A stretch of DNA of 64,000 nt from Alentia gelatinosa (lineage: Eukaryota > Annelida > Polychaeta > Phyllodocida > Polynoidae): the NCBI GenBank assembly GCA_950022655.1, contig OX465581.1, forward strand, positions 33,327,300 to 33,391,299, written 5' to 3'. The notes under the pieces were generated by a model. The model was given only the letters and a program-made list of their open reading frames with translations, did not search any database and was not told where the DNA came from. Within the stretch, counting starts at the first letter, position 1. The number at the start of each line of letters is the position of its first letter. This document shows positions 1-11,410 of the stretch, piece after piece. A program made the position numbers and the translations under genes.

Positions 1-984
1 TGTTTTTTTTATGGTATTATACATTTTGAATGGGGATTTCGTAATGGACGGATAATTAAGATACATATGTCCAGTATGCATACGACAATTACAATATATC
101 ATTCACTTAATTCTCTTGACCTCAGACATGAGATGCTCTCGATGGATGAAAATATAAAGTCCTAGAGGATCGATAACTGAATCTACCGCTGACTCTTGAT
201 TCAGTTACCATACTTTCATTCGGTGAACAAAACTGACTCTAAAATACAGACACGAATATGTCCCTATGTCCAAAATCTAGCAACGACCTTGCCAATGAAT
301 TCTTGAATCTTATATGAACGAGTCGCTGAGTGTCCTTAATGTAGAGTCAAAAGGTGTTTACCTTGTTGGGCACTACATGGTGTACGTACAAAGATGGCCA
401 ATCATGCTTTAATTTCATGAATATTAACAGATTTTGATTCAATGCACCTCTTTCCTGATAGAGTACTATACCAGGTAGGCGATCCATTAGGTAAAGAGAG
501 TATCTATCAACCATCATGTCAAATAAAGTATGCCAATCTAAGGAGGGCCATATTCATATAATGATATGTCATTGTCTCATTAGACAGACCCTCCTGGTTC
601 TGGCTACAGGATGCATTACTATCATTGATACATCCTATTTCCGAACGCGCCTGATAGAGTTTACCTATCATTTCCATATACTTCTTCGCTGTGGGAAGCA
701 ACCCTTATAAGTAGTGTAAACAAACTAGACATTGGCTCTGGTCCTTATGTGGAATCTGACCTTTCTTTAAAATGGGGCAGTAGTACATGTAAATGGGAAT
801 TTTTCAAAGGTCACAGTTTACGCTTGAATGAAGGTCTGGGACAATGTGAAAACGTAATGCTAAGCGGATGGGTAAAATATTCCTGTTGGCTATGAGGCAA
901 GTACATAGACATTGACAGCATTGAAAGTTATGTTTTGATGAAGGTCCTAATATACAGGTGTGGTGCATCCACAGAGCTGGCTTA
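1..984. other. Unannotated AT-rich non-coding stretch
   Basis: No coding frame of believable length, no tandem repeat and no strong inverted repeat was seen. Two small opposite-strand frames near 516-710 overlap each other and look like chance. Confidence 0.6.
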
Positions 985-1060
985 ATACACGTAGCTGAGT
1001 GAGGGATAGTAATAAGATCTATAAATGGTAGTTGAAAGACAGGTTCAAACTAGAGAGTGC
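985..1060 (+). repeat. Possible decayed tRNA-like (SINE head) sequence
   Basis: TAGCTGAGTGAGG at 992-1004 resembles a pol III A box (TRGCNNAGNGG type), and GGTTCAAAC at 1042-1050 resembles the start of a B box. The 50-base spacing is within the range seen in tRNA-derived promoters. The T-arm and acceptor pairing expected of a tRNA are not visible, so this is not a tRNA gene. It may be a very old SINE head or a chance match. Confidence 0.2.
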
Positions 1061-1680
1061 CTGGAGACAAGTGGATTGTAAGAAATACAACAATACAGTT
1101 ACGCCATTTATAGCTGTAGCGTCAGCTTAAGCAAGAGTGTCTGGGTGATGGCAAGGGCAACGTAATTATGAACGAATCACACGAGATCACAGAGAAGAGG
1201 TAGGACTATGCGTTGATGCAGAATGAAGTGGGGATTCAGGGACACATTATCAACGAATGTTTAAGGGTATAACAAGCGATGAGCTTGCGTAGGAAACCAG
1301 TGCTAGAAGGAGTGGGATGGGGAGATAGCCGGATGACTACAGCGAGATGCGCCCGACTGTGCGAAAAGCGTTGTTTAGTAGCGGAAGGGATGGGTTTGGT
1401 GTGATAACGGCATGTTTAGTGGTGGGTACAGCTACGTCTATGTGCTTAGGGAGGGGTGGTGGTGGTGGGAGCTGGCCCTGTGATCAGCGAGTGTTAGATT
1501 TACGGTGGGCCTGCCGTAAGCAAGGCGAACGCCGACAAGAAATTTCCAGAGGGACCGTCATTCACACCATGTAGCTAACCAAGCTCGGGACGCTACCGAA
1601 TCAAAGATGGCAAATGAGAACGGATGAGGGAGTGTAGCTGAGTATCTTGGCAAAAGTCCCTTGGCGACAATGGGCAAACA
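1061..1680. other. G-rich, C-poor non-coding stretch
   Basis: The plus strand is rich in G, with short GGTGG and GGGAGG runs around 1450-1475. The only open frame (1347-1574) owes its length to this composition and resembles nothing known to me. No repeat period is clear. Confidence 0.5.
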
Positions 1681-1689
1681 AGAGGCAGT

Positions 1690-1741
1690 CCTCTTCACAC
1701 CCACCCCCCCCCTCTTACAGACACACACACACACCGCCCCG
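1690..1741. repeat. Low-complexity C-rich and (AC)n tract
   Basis: A C-run inside a CACCC context at about 1699-1712 is followed by a short (AC)n tract ending at about 1734. This is a simple-sequence repeat. Confidence 0.8.
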
Positions 1742-3180
1742 CCTTCAGCGAATCACCACGCGGCGGACACAGCAGCCAGCGATGCCCCGTCCGGAGGCAG
1801 CCAACCAGACTTAAGACCAGGTCTGATCCATTAGTCTGGAGTTTATTTTGCGTGAAACTTTCTTAGACTCATAAAGAAGGTTCCCTTTCGACATACAAAG
1901 CAGGTTGTGCTTGGTGCTGCTCAGAGCTGCTCAAGCTGGGCCCATCCGTTATCGAGCCGCGCACCGCCTGGCCTCCTATCTGTGCCACCCCAAAGCTTTT
2001 CAGCTCCCAGCAGGACTCAGTCAACGTCACGAGGACAAGAGGATATTGCCCGGCGTGTCACTGAAACCCACTTCACTTGAACCTAAAGTAGTCCACGTGC
2101 GCTCCACATAAGAGCTTCTGCAAAGATAGTGTTCATAAGGCTACAGAATATTAGGCTGACCAGGCCCACATCTAGCGAAATATAATACACCCCGAAATCT
2201 AGGAAAACGGCAGGTAGGATATCGATAAAACTAATAATATATGTAAAAGAATATAACTGAATGACAATTGCATGTAGGGTTTCCATTGTGTTGATATCTT
2301 TGTTTGTGGTTTAAAGTCCCCAGGGGATTCTTAGCCTATATATAGGGACCGTAAAAGATTTCAGCTTTAGAATTCTTGTCAATGTTTACAACATTTTTAT
2401 AAAATATCAAAGGAATTTGTCTCTTTCAAAAAGCTGATTATATCTTTCGTTCGAATTGCTCAAATAAATTGTTCTTGTTCTTACTATTGTTCATGTATTT
2501 CCTTCTGCCTTTTTACAGTTGTTTTTTTCCATTCAGGAGGTATCCATGTGTAAGTTTGGAGTGACCTTAACGCAGACGTGCGTACCCCGGCTCCAGGCCA
2601 AGACTTATTGACCGCGTCCAGCCTATTGGCGCTGCCGAGAGGAAGTGTTGTGGTATTTTCCTCCCTTCCCCACATTGCCAACCAGCACGCCTCAGATTGA
2701 GCTACATGCGTAGATCTATATTGAATCAGTTCATGAAAACAAAGGACACCACATACCATATATACTGAAATATTGAGGGAAACCTCTTCATATGCAGTGA
2801 GGCACAATGTGACAATTGTATGGTTTGCAACATATCTGTATTTCAACGGTAAAGCAACATCCATTTCCCCATAATTTGCGAACGTAATAAAAATACATAT
2901 ATTTGCACAATTCCCACAGCTGTGCGGTTAAAGTCTATGCTATAAAGTATATTATACATGTAGAAATTGTTCAGGCAGACGTCACACAGAGTAGACAATT
3001 ATGATCAAACAAGGCCGAATTATCAGATGAATAAAGAGACAGTATAGAGTACGACCTTGTATGAGTGTGTTATGTGTACGTTTCTAGTGAATAGATCATC
3101 AGATATAACTGTGAGGATGATATCTTTAGCTAAACATCCGTATTATACCTAGTGTCTAAATAGACATCCATATTATAGAC
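1742..3180. other. Unannotated non-coding stretch
   Basis: Nothing recognised. A short direct duplication lies near its end: AACATCCGTATTATA at about 3134 and GACATCCATATTATA at about 3163. No protein-like frame was seen. Confidence 0.55.
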
Positions 3181-3199
3181 TGACGTGACCATCAGAATA

Positions 3200-3860
3200 T
3201 TAGGAGGGAGAAGGGCGAGACGGCCTGCCGCGCCGCCGTTGTGTGCTATTTTATAGCCGATATTTCACTGCTTCATTAAGCGCGTATACTGACTTAATAC
3301 TGCCTTAATGAGTAGGAGAAGCGCTAGCCCCGTGCTAGGTCCTGGAGTGTGTTCCCGGGGAACAAAAGGAAGATCTCTTCTTTCATAGAGAGACTGCTCA
3401 ATAATGCCCACAATACTTCAGATCTCCACCAAACTCTGCCACCACCCACTCCATCTCCCCGGCGTGCCCTGACAGTGCTAGCCGTCCCCTCAGAAACGCT
3501 TACCATCCTCTAATTAGACCCCTTTCAGATGAGAGCTGTGTAATATGGCCGATGTGCGGCGGGACGGAAACGAGGAAATTCGCGAATAGTTTGGGAGACA
3601 GACGCCGCTCGGATGGCTCCGCGGTGTGTATGTATCGCTTGCCCCCCGGGCTTGCCGGGCCGGCGGGCGGCACTAGACTCCCCGTCTGTTGTGCCATGTC
3701 AGCATCATGGGTCCGGCCGGTCGCTATCGAGGCCCTGTTGACACAACTCGCCGGCCGACCTCACCTCAACCCACCGGCCCACATACCCCTGTCCCCCGCC
3801 CCTTACAAGATGGCCGGGGCGGGATGGTTGGTGGTGAGGGGCACACCACAAACAGGAGGC
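3200..3860. promoter_or_regulatory. CpG-rich patch, possible promoter or CpG island
   Basis: From about 3540 to 3850 the sequence turns sharply GC- and CpG-rich (GCGGCGGGACGG, CCGGGCCGGCGGGCGGC, CCGGCCGGTCGC), unlike its AT-rich flanks. AAGATGGCC near 3808 resembles the YY1 site often found at animal transcription starts. The overlapping frames on both strands here reflect the lack of AT-rich stop codons. It could instead be an unmethylated regulatory patch or an old GC-rich insertion. Confidence 0.35.
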
Positions 3861-5885
3861 AGGTGTTATTGTAAAGGCACCAAACGCAACACAGCTCCAA
3901 CATACTCAGATTATCCGTACCAAGGGACTCATGTCTCTGAGATTGACGAGAACGAGGGGGACGTAGGACAGAATACATTATAAAGAAGTGGCCAGTAAAC
4001 TCCCTTCACCCAACATCAGCGAGTTTGTATTAGACTATGGTCTGTAAGCCTAGATTCTCGCTGGGTTATAATTCATATGGCAGAGGCACTGTTTCCACCC
4101 ACCACTACTTTAATCAATGGTCGTATTTCCGATATTGGGAAGGGTGATGAACCTCTGTGGCACTTGGCTATTGACGCGTCGCGCTGGGTGGATATTTATA
4201 CCATCCAATAAAGGCGGCAACGAACGGTCGCTTCGCCCCTCTATACAGAACCAACACCAAGCATGTGGCGCCAATAGTCCTACTCAATATAAACACTATA
4301 GGATGCGCACAATTCCAGGAATCCTGAATGAATTGGATGGTCAGGATTAACGTTAATTATGCGTTTGATCTAGTCAATAGAAAGAAGGACAGATAGTTTG
4401 GCCTTGTTTCTGTTTTATTCAATACTTATTGGAAGGTATTCCCGACAATTGTGGTTTAGAGAAATACATTGGACGGCTTTAGCATATGACCAGGAACCAT
4501 GTACATGTTTATACTACTGAAGAAAGATTAATAACCAAGTGATAAACATTTGGCGGTTGCCTCATGTCCAACAGAAGTCTAATATGGCAGGAATTAGTCG
4601 GCGGTAGCCATCGAGACGACTGTGCCGGACCCCTCTGCATTTGTCCCGGGACGCTTGCGTGGAGGCCGGCCTTCGTGGATGTACAACTAGGCCTGGAGGA
4701 AGACCAGGCAACAGCGCCACCGCCGCCCGCCCTCAACGACCACTCCCACAAGTAGATGGGTTTACTCCAAGTTGAGAGTACGCAGGAAATGATTCAATCA
4801 AGTGAACACACCCCTGGCTGGGGCATCGATGTGGGGGTCCTGCAGTGCGCACTGTACTGGATACCGGGACGTGGTTGGAGAGTAGCTGAAGGTAACTGCT
4901 AGTATCGGCACTCAGCAAGCTCCAATCCCATTACACACATAAAAAAAAATCCACAGCCAATCCCAAAGCCGATTGCATTCGGTCAGCGAAAACAGGAATT
5001 CCCTTTAACAAAGAGTCGTCGTTGGTAATCTCGATGTAATAACGCAGAATGGCAGACTACTGTGAGAGCGCTTTACCATCCCTCCCCCTCCTGCAATAGC
5101 CATGGCGTGCAGCTCCCGCCGCCCCCCTACGAGTGCTTCGTGTTCCGTGTCGAGCAATTGCTGAGCTTCATCCCAACATCCCATCAGAACTTTAGTCCGT
5201 AACTCACCGCAATCCCATTGTCCATGACAGAAAGGTTGATTATTTGAATCTAGACTCGCTGTAATCGATAAAAATAGAATAAAATCGTTTTTGTCTGCCT
5301 GCTATTGTAAGTCCCTCTTAGGCAGGTGTATCCATGACAAGTATGGAATAAAGCTATACTCTCCAGCATGAGTAAATAAAATAACGACATATGTTAGACT
5401 GGGTGCCCACCACCTATATATAAAAGTGCGGACCGTATGATGCAAAATGTACAAAATCGTTGATGCATCGGGAGGGGCTGTATCGTAGACAAACGTCGAT
5501 GTAGAATTGGTGAAGCCGACTCTACTGATTATCGGCATTGTTGACACCCTATGAAAAGCCATCGACTTCACTGATAGTCTCCATCCAATCTAACATGTTG
5601 TCGTAGACACCTTAGGATGGAGCCTTTCCATCGGGAACAAATCATAGACTACCGGTCTGCAATGCCATGAAAAGCAATTGCATTACAATTGAGGGGCTTG
5701 CCCCTTATTGGGCTTTACTTTATTGATTAATACCGATATGCTATCTCACTTATATATTGTACAAGAAACCCAATAAAGAAATCTTGAAAAAAACCAAAAG
5801 GTAATCTTGTAAAAGTGATCAACTTCAACGATTTGAGCTTCCCTTCCGGCACGATTTGGATTTTTCATTGGGAGGTGCATCGTAA
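3861..5885. other. Unannotated non-coding stretch
   Basis: No gene or repeat family was recognised. A GC-richer island lies at about 4590-4740 with frames on both strands. The word TCGTAGAC recurs around 5483, 5601 and 5900 without forming an array. A small hairpin GGGGCTTGCCCC sits at about 5694. Confidence 0.5.
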
Positions 5886-5930
5886 CGGCGTCAGACCTAT
5901 CGTAGACGATTTTTAGCTCATTTGACGCCG
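5886..5930. repeat. Nested hairpin
   Basis: CGGCGTCA (5886-5893) pairs perfectly with TGACGCCG (5923-5930), and the imperfect palindrome ATCGTAGACGAT (5899-5910) sits in the enclosed 29 bases. GGGTTTTT follows at once. The role is unknown. It could be the end of a decayed element. Confidence 0.45.
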
Positions 5931-6685
5931 GGTTTTTAGTGTTGACAAAGATAGCTCATATATATATATGCACTCAATGTGATGGGCGATGGGGCTGGGT
6001 GACCAATCCTGAATTACTGAATGGCAATGTAAGCAAGACTAAGAGGAGTCGGGGTGGGGCATCGTAATTAAAAAGTTGAATAATCTATGGATGGTGCGTA
6101 ATATGATAGGCCGCCAAATCATGTTCTATGTACACATGGCATATCTGATTGCCGATGAGATAAGTCCTACAGGATTTAGTACATCTACATTCTGTAGTGA
6201 TACGCAATCGACCGTGACCTAGAAAACTCGCAAGGTGACGTAGTACACAACACAAGGCGACGTAATGGCTGTCGTCACGAGGAAGAGTGACGTCAACTCC
6301 GAACATTTAAACGCTCTACGGGTGCAGGCACCGGACTTCCGGAACCCGACATGAAAGAACGCCCCTGTGGAGCCCTTGTGACAGCTGGCATGAAATAAAT
6401 ATCACCATCCGTCTGATTGCATACATGTAATGCCAGCCGTATGCACTGCCTGCTGCATGATTGGAGCGCATAGCTTATAGTCCCCGCCATGACCATGCCA
6501 TTGAGAGGGGCGCGGGTGCAGCATTTATGCTGTGAACACACAGCAGTAATATCAGAATCCTAACCCGGCTGTTCTCCAGGGAAATATTATAAGCCTATCG
6601 AGGTATACACCACGCGTTCGAGTACTACACTGTACTTGTAGAAGTGTGTCTGCGTTGTGGTCTGCCATTCAGGAATTATGTCTAC
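5931..6685. other. Unannotated non-coding stretch
   Basis: A short (TA)n tract lies near 5958-5970. A palindromic CRE (TGACGTCA) lies at 6288-6295. Overlapping minus-strand frames at 6085-6541 are short and unrecognised. Confidence 0.5.
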
Positions 6686-6687
6686 TG

Positions 6688-6718
<31 letters not shown>
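6686..6718 (+). repeat. (TGTC)n microsatellite
   Basis: About seven tandem TGTC/CTGT units end with a degenerate TTTGT unit. Confidence 0.9.
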
Positions 6719-6719
<1 letters not shown>

Positions 6720-7276
6720 GCAACTTAAGAACTACACCCTGTGGAGTGTGTACAACAGGATTGACATTCCACTGCTTCACTCTCCTGTGCCATACCTATT
6801 AGAGCATCTTGATATAATGCTGTTTTACTAGCCGGTGTAAACACTTCCTATCCACATGTGCTCAATTACGCCATGTTCTGTTATTTATGTCTGTTACCAA
6901 ATGCTCTGCATTCATTCTAGATAGATGTGATATTGTTGTGGGGTTTGCTATGATGTATAACCTTACAAAACATCAAATGATTTTAAAAAGTAACGGTTAC
7001 ACTTAACCCTTCAAGAGCCACACATCATTCACCATGTACCCATACTACAGCAGGCACCAGAACCAATTATGGCTTTGTATGGTCGGCTTTTGTAATCAAT
7101 ATTGTTTAAAAAATTCACAAAATTTGAAACTTCCAGTAAATCTGTATTTTTATCATAACTTTCCGATATTTTAAGGAGTTACTGGCAGCATTTGGACTAA
7201 TATGCCATGTAGTTCTCATAATTCTGCGATAATTTCTCAAAATGTTACAAAGAAACTAATAGAGCATTGTTCTACC
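6719..7276. other. Unannotated AT-rich stretch
   Basis: AT-rich, with no gene, array or inverted repeat recognised. Confidence 0.6.
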
Positions 7277-7385
7277 ATGCCCACGGGAATGCCATATGGC
7301 ATTGTACTGCCACTGCCAGGGGAATGCCATATGACATTGTCCTGCCATGGTCAGAGGAATGCCATATAGCATTGCCCTGCCAGAA
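7277..7385 (+). repeat. 35-bp tandem repeat, three copies with a palindromic core
   Basis: GAATGCCATATGGCATT-type cores begin at 7287, 7322 and 7357, an exact 35-bp period. Each is followed by GT(A/C)CTGCCA or a close variant. The core AATGCCATATGGCATT is a perfect 16-bp palindrome in unit 1 and slightly decayed in units 2 and 3. This is a short minisatellite. Confidence 0.9.
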
Positions 7386-8640
7386 AGGGTTAATGCATAC
7401 ACTCTCCCAATGGACACTTAAATCTCGGGTTCAGTGGAAGCAGCCATAGTTTTATTACGATCTGCAGTGGGTCACAGTGCTAAACAGACTTTTGATCTAT
7501 CAAATCTGCTCTGGCTGTGTGAAACTTTGAACGGTTGCTTGGTACACTAAGATCATATAGAACCTCTCAATATCAGCTTTTTTACTACCCTAACTCTTTC
7601 CTGATCCTTCTACGACTCTCATTAGAAGAACGTGGAGTCTTTCTCAAGAGTGGGTTTTTCTAGCACCACTTTCTGAATATCCATGTACAAGCGTTGAAAC
7701 GCTTACTCTCCTATAATACCATTATGCAGGTTACTAAGAGCACTTAGAACTAAATCAAATTAACCTAATTCGTATCTGCACGTAACCACCTCAATAAACA
7801 ATAGAATTAAAATCCCTTTTGATTAGTCTCAGAACCTGTTACATAAACTTCTGTATCGATTCCGAAGATATCAATAATGAACAAGGCCAATATCTATCAT
7901 TTCAATTCAATCTGTCTTAATTCCCAGCGGGATCCAACCCGGCAGCATGCCTACTTTACGGGAATGCCAAACGCCCGGTTCATAGAGAAATATTGAAATT
8001 GATTATGACAAAACAATCATGCGTTAGGACTAATTACGATTTGACAGTGGTTGTAATGATGATTAACATGCTGGGCTAATTATCATTACGCTGGGTTTAA
8101 AGCCTTTCTGTGGCGTTATTGAGCTCGATTCACAACCGGCAGTGTCGACCACAAATTAAAAAACCCACAACTACCCTTAAATATGAATGCACGGGTGAGT
8201 TTTTAAGCATATCCTAATTGCTTATAGCGAAATCTATTAATGTCTATACAGGTAGGTAAGTAGAGTCTCAAATACCATTAATCCATCGATTATAAATCTA
8301 CATAATAAGCTGTTCTTTAGTTATCGCTTCGTGTGGTTGTGTTTATGTATTCTCTATTCCATAAATCACTAGAGCAGGTGCTAACCAAGTCTACATACAT
8401 TTTCCATAATGTATGGCTGGGTATGATACGAGGGCATTGGCTATTATATTAGCCGTCTGCTAACGCATTATTGCACTTACTAACCCACACTCTACCGTGA
8501 AGTATAAAAGTATTTCAACGAGGATTTATAAACAAGGCTCACTAAAAATTCTTAGAACGGTTTACTTCACTCAAGTATTTTCCCTGGAGATTTTCTATAC
8601 TGGAGCACATACCTCATACATAGATGTATATAAGTGGCTC
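7386..8640. other. AT-rich non-coding stretch with TAAT motifs
   Basis: No gene or repeat is visible. Homeodomain-type TAATTA and TAATCAT words cluster around 7995-8095. That is suggestive of an enhancer but expected to some degree in AT-rich DNA. Confidence 0.4.
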
Positions 8641-9130
8641 ACGGCGCGAGTGGTGAATGTCAGACTTGGGGCATAGGGAGAAGGCAGGGGGTCGGCCCTT
8701 ACCACAGCCCGCCCGGGGGCCTGTGCCTCCTGTGTACTTCCAGTGGGTGCCAACCCAGGCTAGGGTTACCTGGGGCGCCATCTGGTAGCTGTTACGTGTA
8801 TTCACGGCGGGCCGGTACACCTCGGCCTAGATAAGATGCTGGCAAGACCGGCCTCTAGACTAGCTCACTTCTACTCGCTTTCGCTCACTTTCTCGCACCG
8901 ATACTGCCTGCACTCTCTAGTGGGCCACCCACCTGCTTCTACCAGGCCGGCATGTGAAGATGGCGTTGGCTGACCGTGGCTTACAGCACGGACTATAACC
9001 CAGCACCTCCCACGGGCCGAACAGCTCGGTCCTGACACCGAGTGGCACGTACAAACTCTCCTCCATTCCCCGACGCAATCTCAGCCCTGTCTGCACGCCG
9101 GGAACCCTCTATCAAATATAATAACCCCGT
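8640..9130. promoter_or_regulatory. GC-rich patch, possible regulatory island
   Basis: GC-rich compared with the AT-rich flanks. CGCCATCTGGTAG (8776-8788) matches 12 of 13 positions of a CTCF core consensus, and GAAGATGGCG (about 8957) resembles YY1. No TATA box or clear coding exon follows. About two such CTCF near-matches are expected by chance in the window, so the site alone is weak. Confidence 0.25.
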
Positions 9131-9785
9131 CCAGCATGAGGCCGCCTCGCGTCAGAAATAGAAGAAATGACTCAGGCGTGCTTACGTAGTGGTTGGGTGT
9201 TAGGGGTTGGCCAGTGTATACAAAAAAAGAGATAGAGGTATCGCATGGTTTATATGTGGTGCTATCCTGTCAGCCACACCACACCCTCCTCCTCACGTAC
9301 ACTGAACATAGCCGAGGAGCCCCTGCTCCACATTCCTACCCTTCATATATTTCATACACGATATACCCACCGATCGGACAGATTCTTTCAAAGCTAAAAC
9401 TAAAAAGTCTCATAGAATTATTTAACTACCATGAAGGTGGTTTCGGTATGTAATGTTTAGGCAAATGAATACTTTCTTATATACTGTTTCCATATGGAAT
9501 AAGCCTCCTCTACAACGGAGCTCATGGAATCGGGTCGACAGAATAAAATAACTGGCTTCCGGAGTTGGTGAAGTGGTGGCAAGTGGAACGCATCAGAGCA
9601 GACGGTGGGCGTCCAGTGGCAGGCCCTGGACAGCGGCTGGGGGCCGGCAAGGTGGTAAGGGTGTGCTCAACTCGTTGTTGATGAAGCCAATGAGCACTCA
9701 CTGATGAAACCATCAGAACCTCGCGCAGCCATATTGAGTTTCATTAACGAGTACAGAGTCAGGAACGTGGTACAGCGGTGGAGGT
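9131..9785. other. Unannotated non-coding stretch
   Basis: No gene or clear repeat. It merges on the right into a degenerate tandem region. Confidence 0.5.
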
Positions 9786-10146
9786 AAGTTATACGTTGAG
9801 TAGTAGGCAGTGTGTGGTGAATGACAAGCAGTGTGTGGTAGGCAATAGGTTGAAGGCAGTGAGAGGTAGGTCAGGGGTGAGTGACCAGCGGTATTAAAGG
9901 TGTGGGCAGCTAGTAATAGGCAGTAAATAATAGACAATGATTGGCAAGAAATGGTGATTGACTAGCAATGAGTGGTAAACAGTAAGGTGCATGCAGTGAG
10001 GGGTAAGAAGTGAGTTTTTGGGAGTCAGAGGAAAACAATGAATTGTAGGGAGTAAGGTTTAAGCAGTAAATCGTAGGCAGTGAGGAGTAAGTAATGTGTT
10101 GTAATCAGTGATGGGTAGGCAGTGATTGGTGATGGGTGGGCAGTCA
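9786..10146 (+). repeat. Degenerate G-rich minisatellite, ~10-bp theme
   Basis: Variants of TAGGCAGTGA, TAAGCAGTGA and GGTAGGCAGT recur roughly every 10-20 bases. The units are too diverged for a fixed period but form one continuous G-rich, C-poor tract. It is an old, decayed tandem array. Confidence 0.7.
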
Positions 10147-10790
10147 CACCACGTCCTACTGTTGCGGCCTTGGGGAACAGGCATACATTATTGAGCAGGT
10201 TATGTTGCGAGGTACGCCGCCCCGTTTACCATTAATCTTCTCCTATCTATGGGCCTCTTATCAGGACATTGATCAGCCACCGTTTGAGGTATCTTCCCCA
10301 CCGGACCCCGTCAGGCACTTCCCTCCTCTCGCCCTCCTCACACAGGGCGTTATTTTCCCTCAGAGTGTGAGCCGGAAGGGGGCAGGCGTGCTTGGGGCCG
10401 CTTGATGTCACCCCACCCCTTCTCCCCTCCCCACTTGCTATAGGCTTTTTATCTGAGCTAGTCAGATTTCTGAACGTATTCAACGTTCGGAGCTTCGTGC
10501 CCTGTTTTCCTAGAAGGCGCATCACGTGTGCTGCACTCGAGTCAAGAATCAGTTTCGAGGTGGGGACTTTTTCCAAGCTGTAAGGAGAGAGTGAGAGGCG
10601 GAGCTGGCGTCACTCATCTCCTTGACACCGAGTAGGGGGCCGGCATGGGTTCTCAGCATGAAGAGGTGCCCAGTCACACAGCCAGGCGTGTGCGGAGAGC
10701 AGGCGTGTTTACACGACGTTAAAAGGTGCCAGCATCCTAGCCAGTACCCAGCACACCTCGTGACAACCCCTCCTCCTCCCAGCTCTCCTT
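10147..10790. other. Unannotated stretch with GC-richer patch
   Basis: GC-richer at 10270-10430. Frames on both strands here (10136-10405 plus, 10247-10576 minus) overlap and show no recognisable domain. No repeat was seen. Confidence 0.45.
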
Positions 10791-11410
10791 ATGCTTGCTC
10801 ATGTCCGTACAGCTCATGTCTGCACAGGTTATGTCCGCACAGCCCTTCCAGATTATGCCACCTCTTTTAAGCACAGCCATGTATGTGTGGCTCACAAACA
10901 ACTTTATCTGAAAGTTCATGTCAACACAGCTCACATCAGCAGTCAAAGCCTACACAGTTTCTGGCGGTATAGCTAATGTATTAACAGCTCATCTCAGTCG
11001 TGCTCATGTTTGCAGAGTTCATACTTACAGAGTTCATTATTAGTATATCATTATCATCATAGTATATAGCTGATGCCAAGAGCTAAACCGACACGAAATA
11101 TAATTATCAGCATTTCGGATAACCCTACCATCAATCACAACAGCTCTTGCAGCTCATCGATATGTCAGTCGAAAATTATTAGAACAACTTGCACCAGGTA
11201 ATATCAGGTGATATCATCATTACAATTGCACCTAATCATAACAGTGAATCGCCATCCAAAAGCTGCTTCCAGGGAGTCTTGTTTCAGCAGTAATCATTAG
11301 AGGCCGGCTCATGCGCATACCTGCCTATCAATATCAGCGCATTTCATATCAGCACAGTTCATGTCAATAGAGTTCATATAAGTTTGGCTTGTGTGAATAC
11401 AGTTCGTAGC
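10791..11410 (+). repeat. Degenerate minisatellite, ~15-bp CAGCTCATGTCNGCA theme
   Basis: CAGCTCATGTCTGCA-like units run nearly back to back at 10797-10850 and recur in decayed form to about 11410 (for example CACAGTTCATGTCAATAGAG near 11355). Other sequence interrupts the array at 11060-11330. It is an old tandem array. Confidence 0.7.

Noticed and set aside
992..1050. Working tRNA gene near 1 kb
   Set aside because: Box-like words are present but no T-arm, anticodon or acceptor stem pairs. Listed only as a low-confidence relic.
8465..8480. miR-92-like seed ATTGCAC
   Set aside because: Only the seed matches, with no hairpin.
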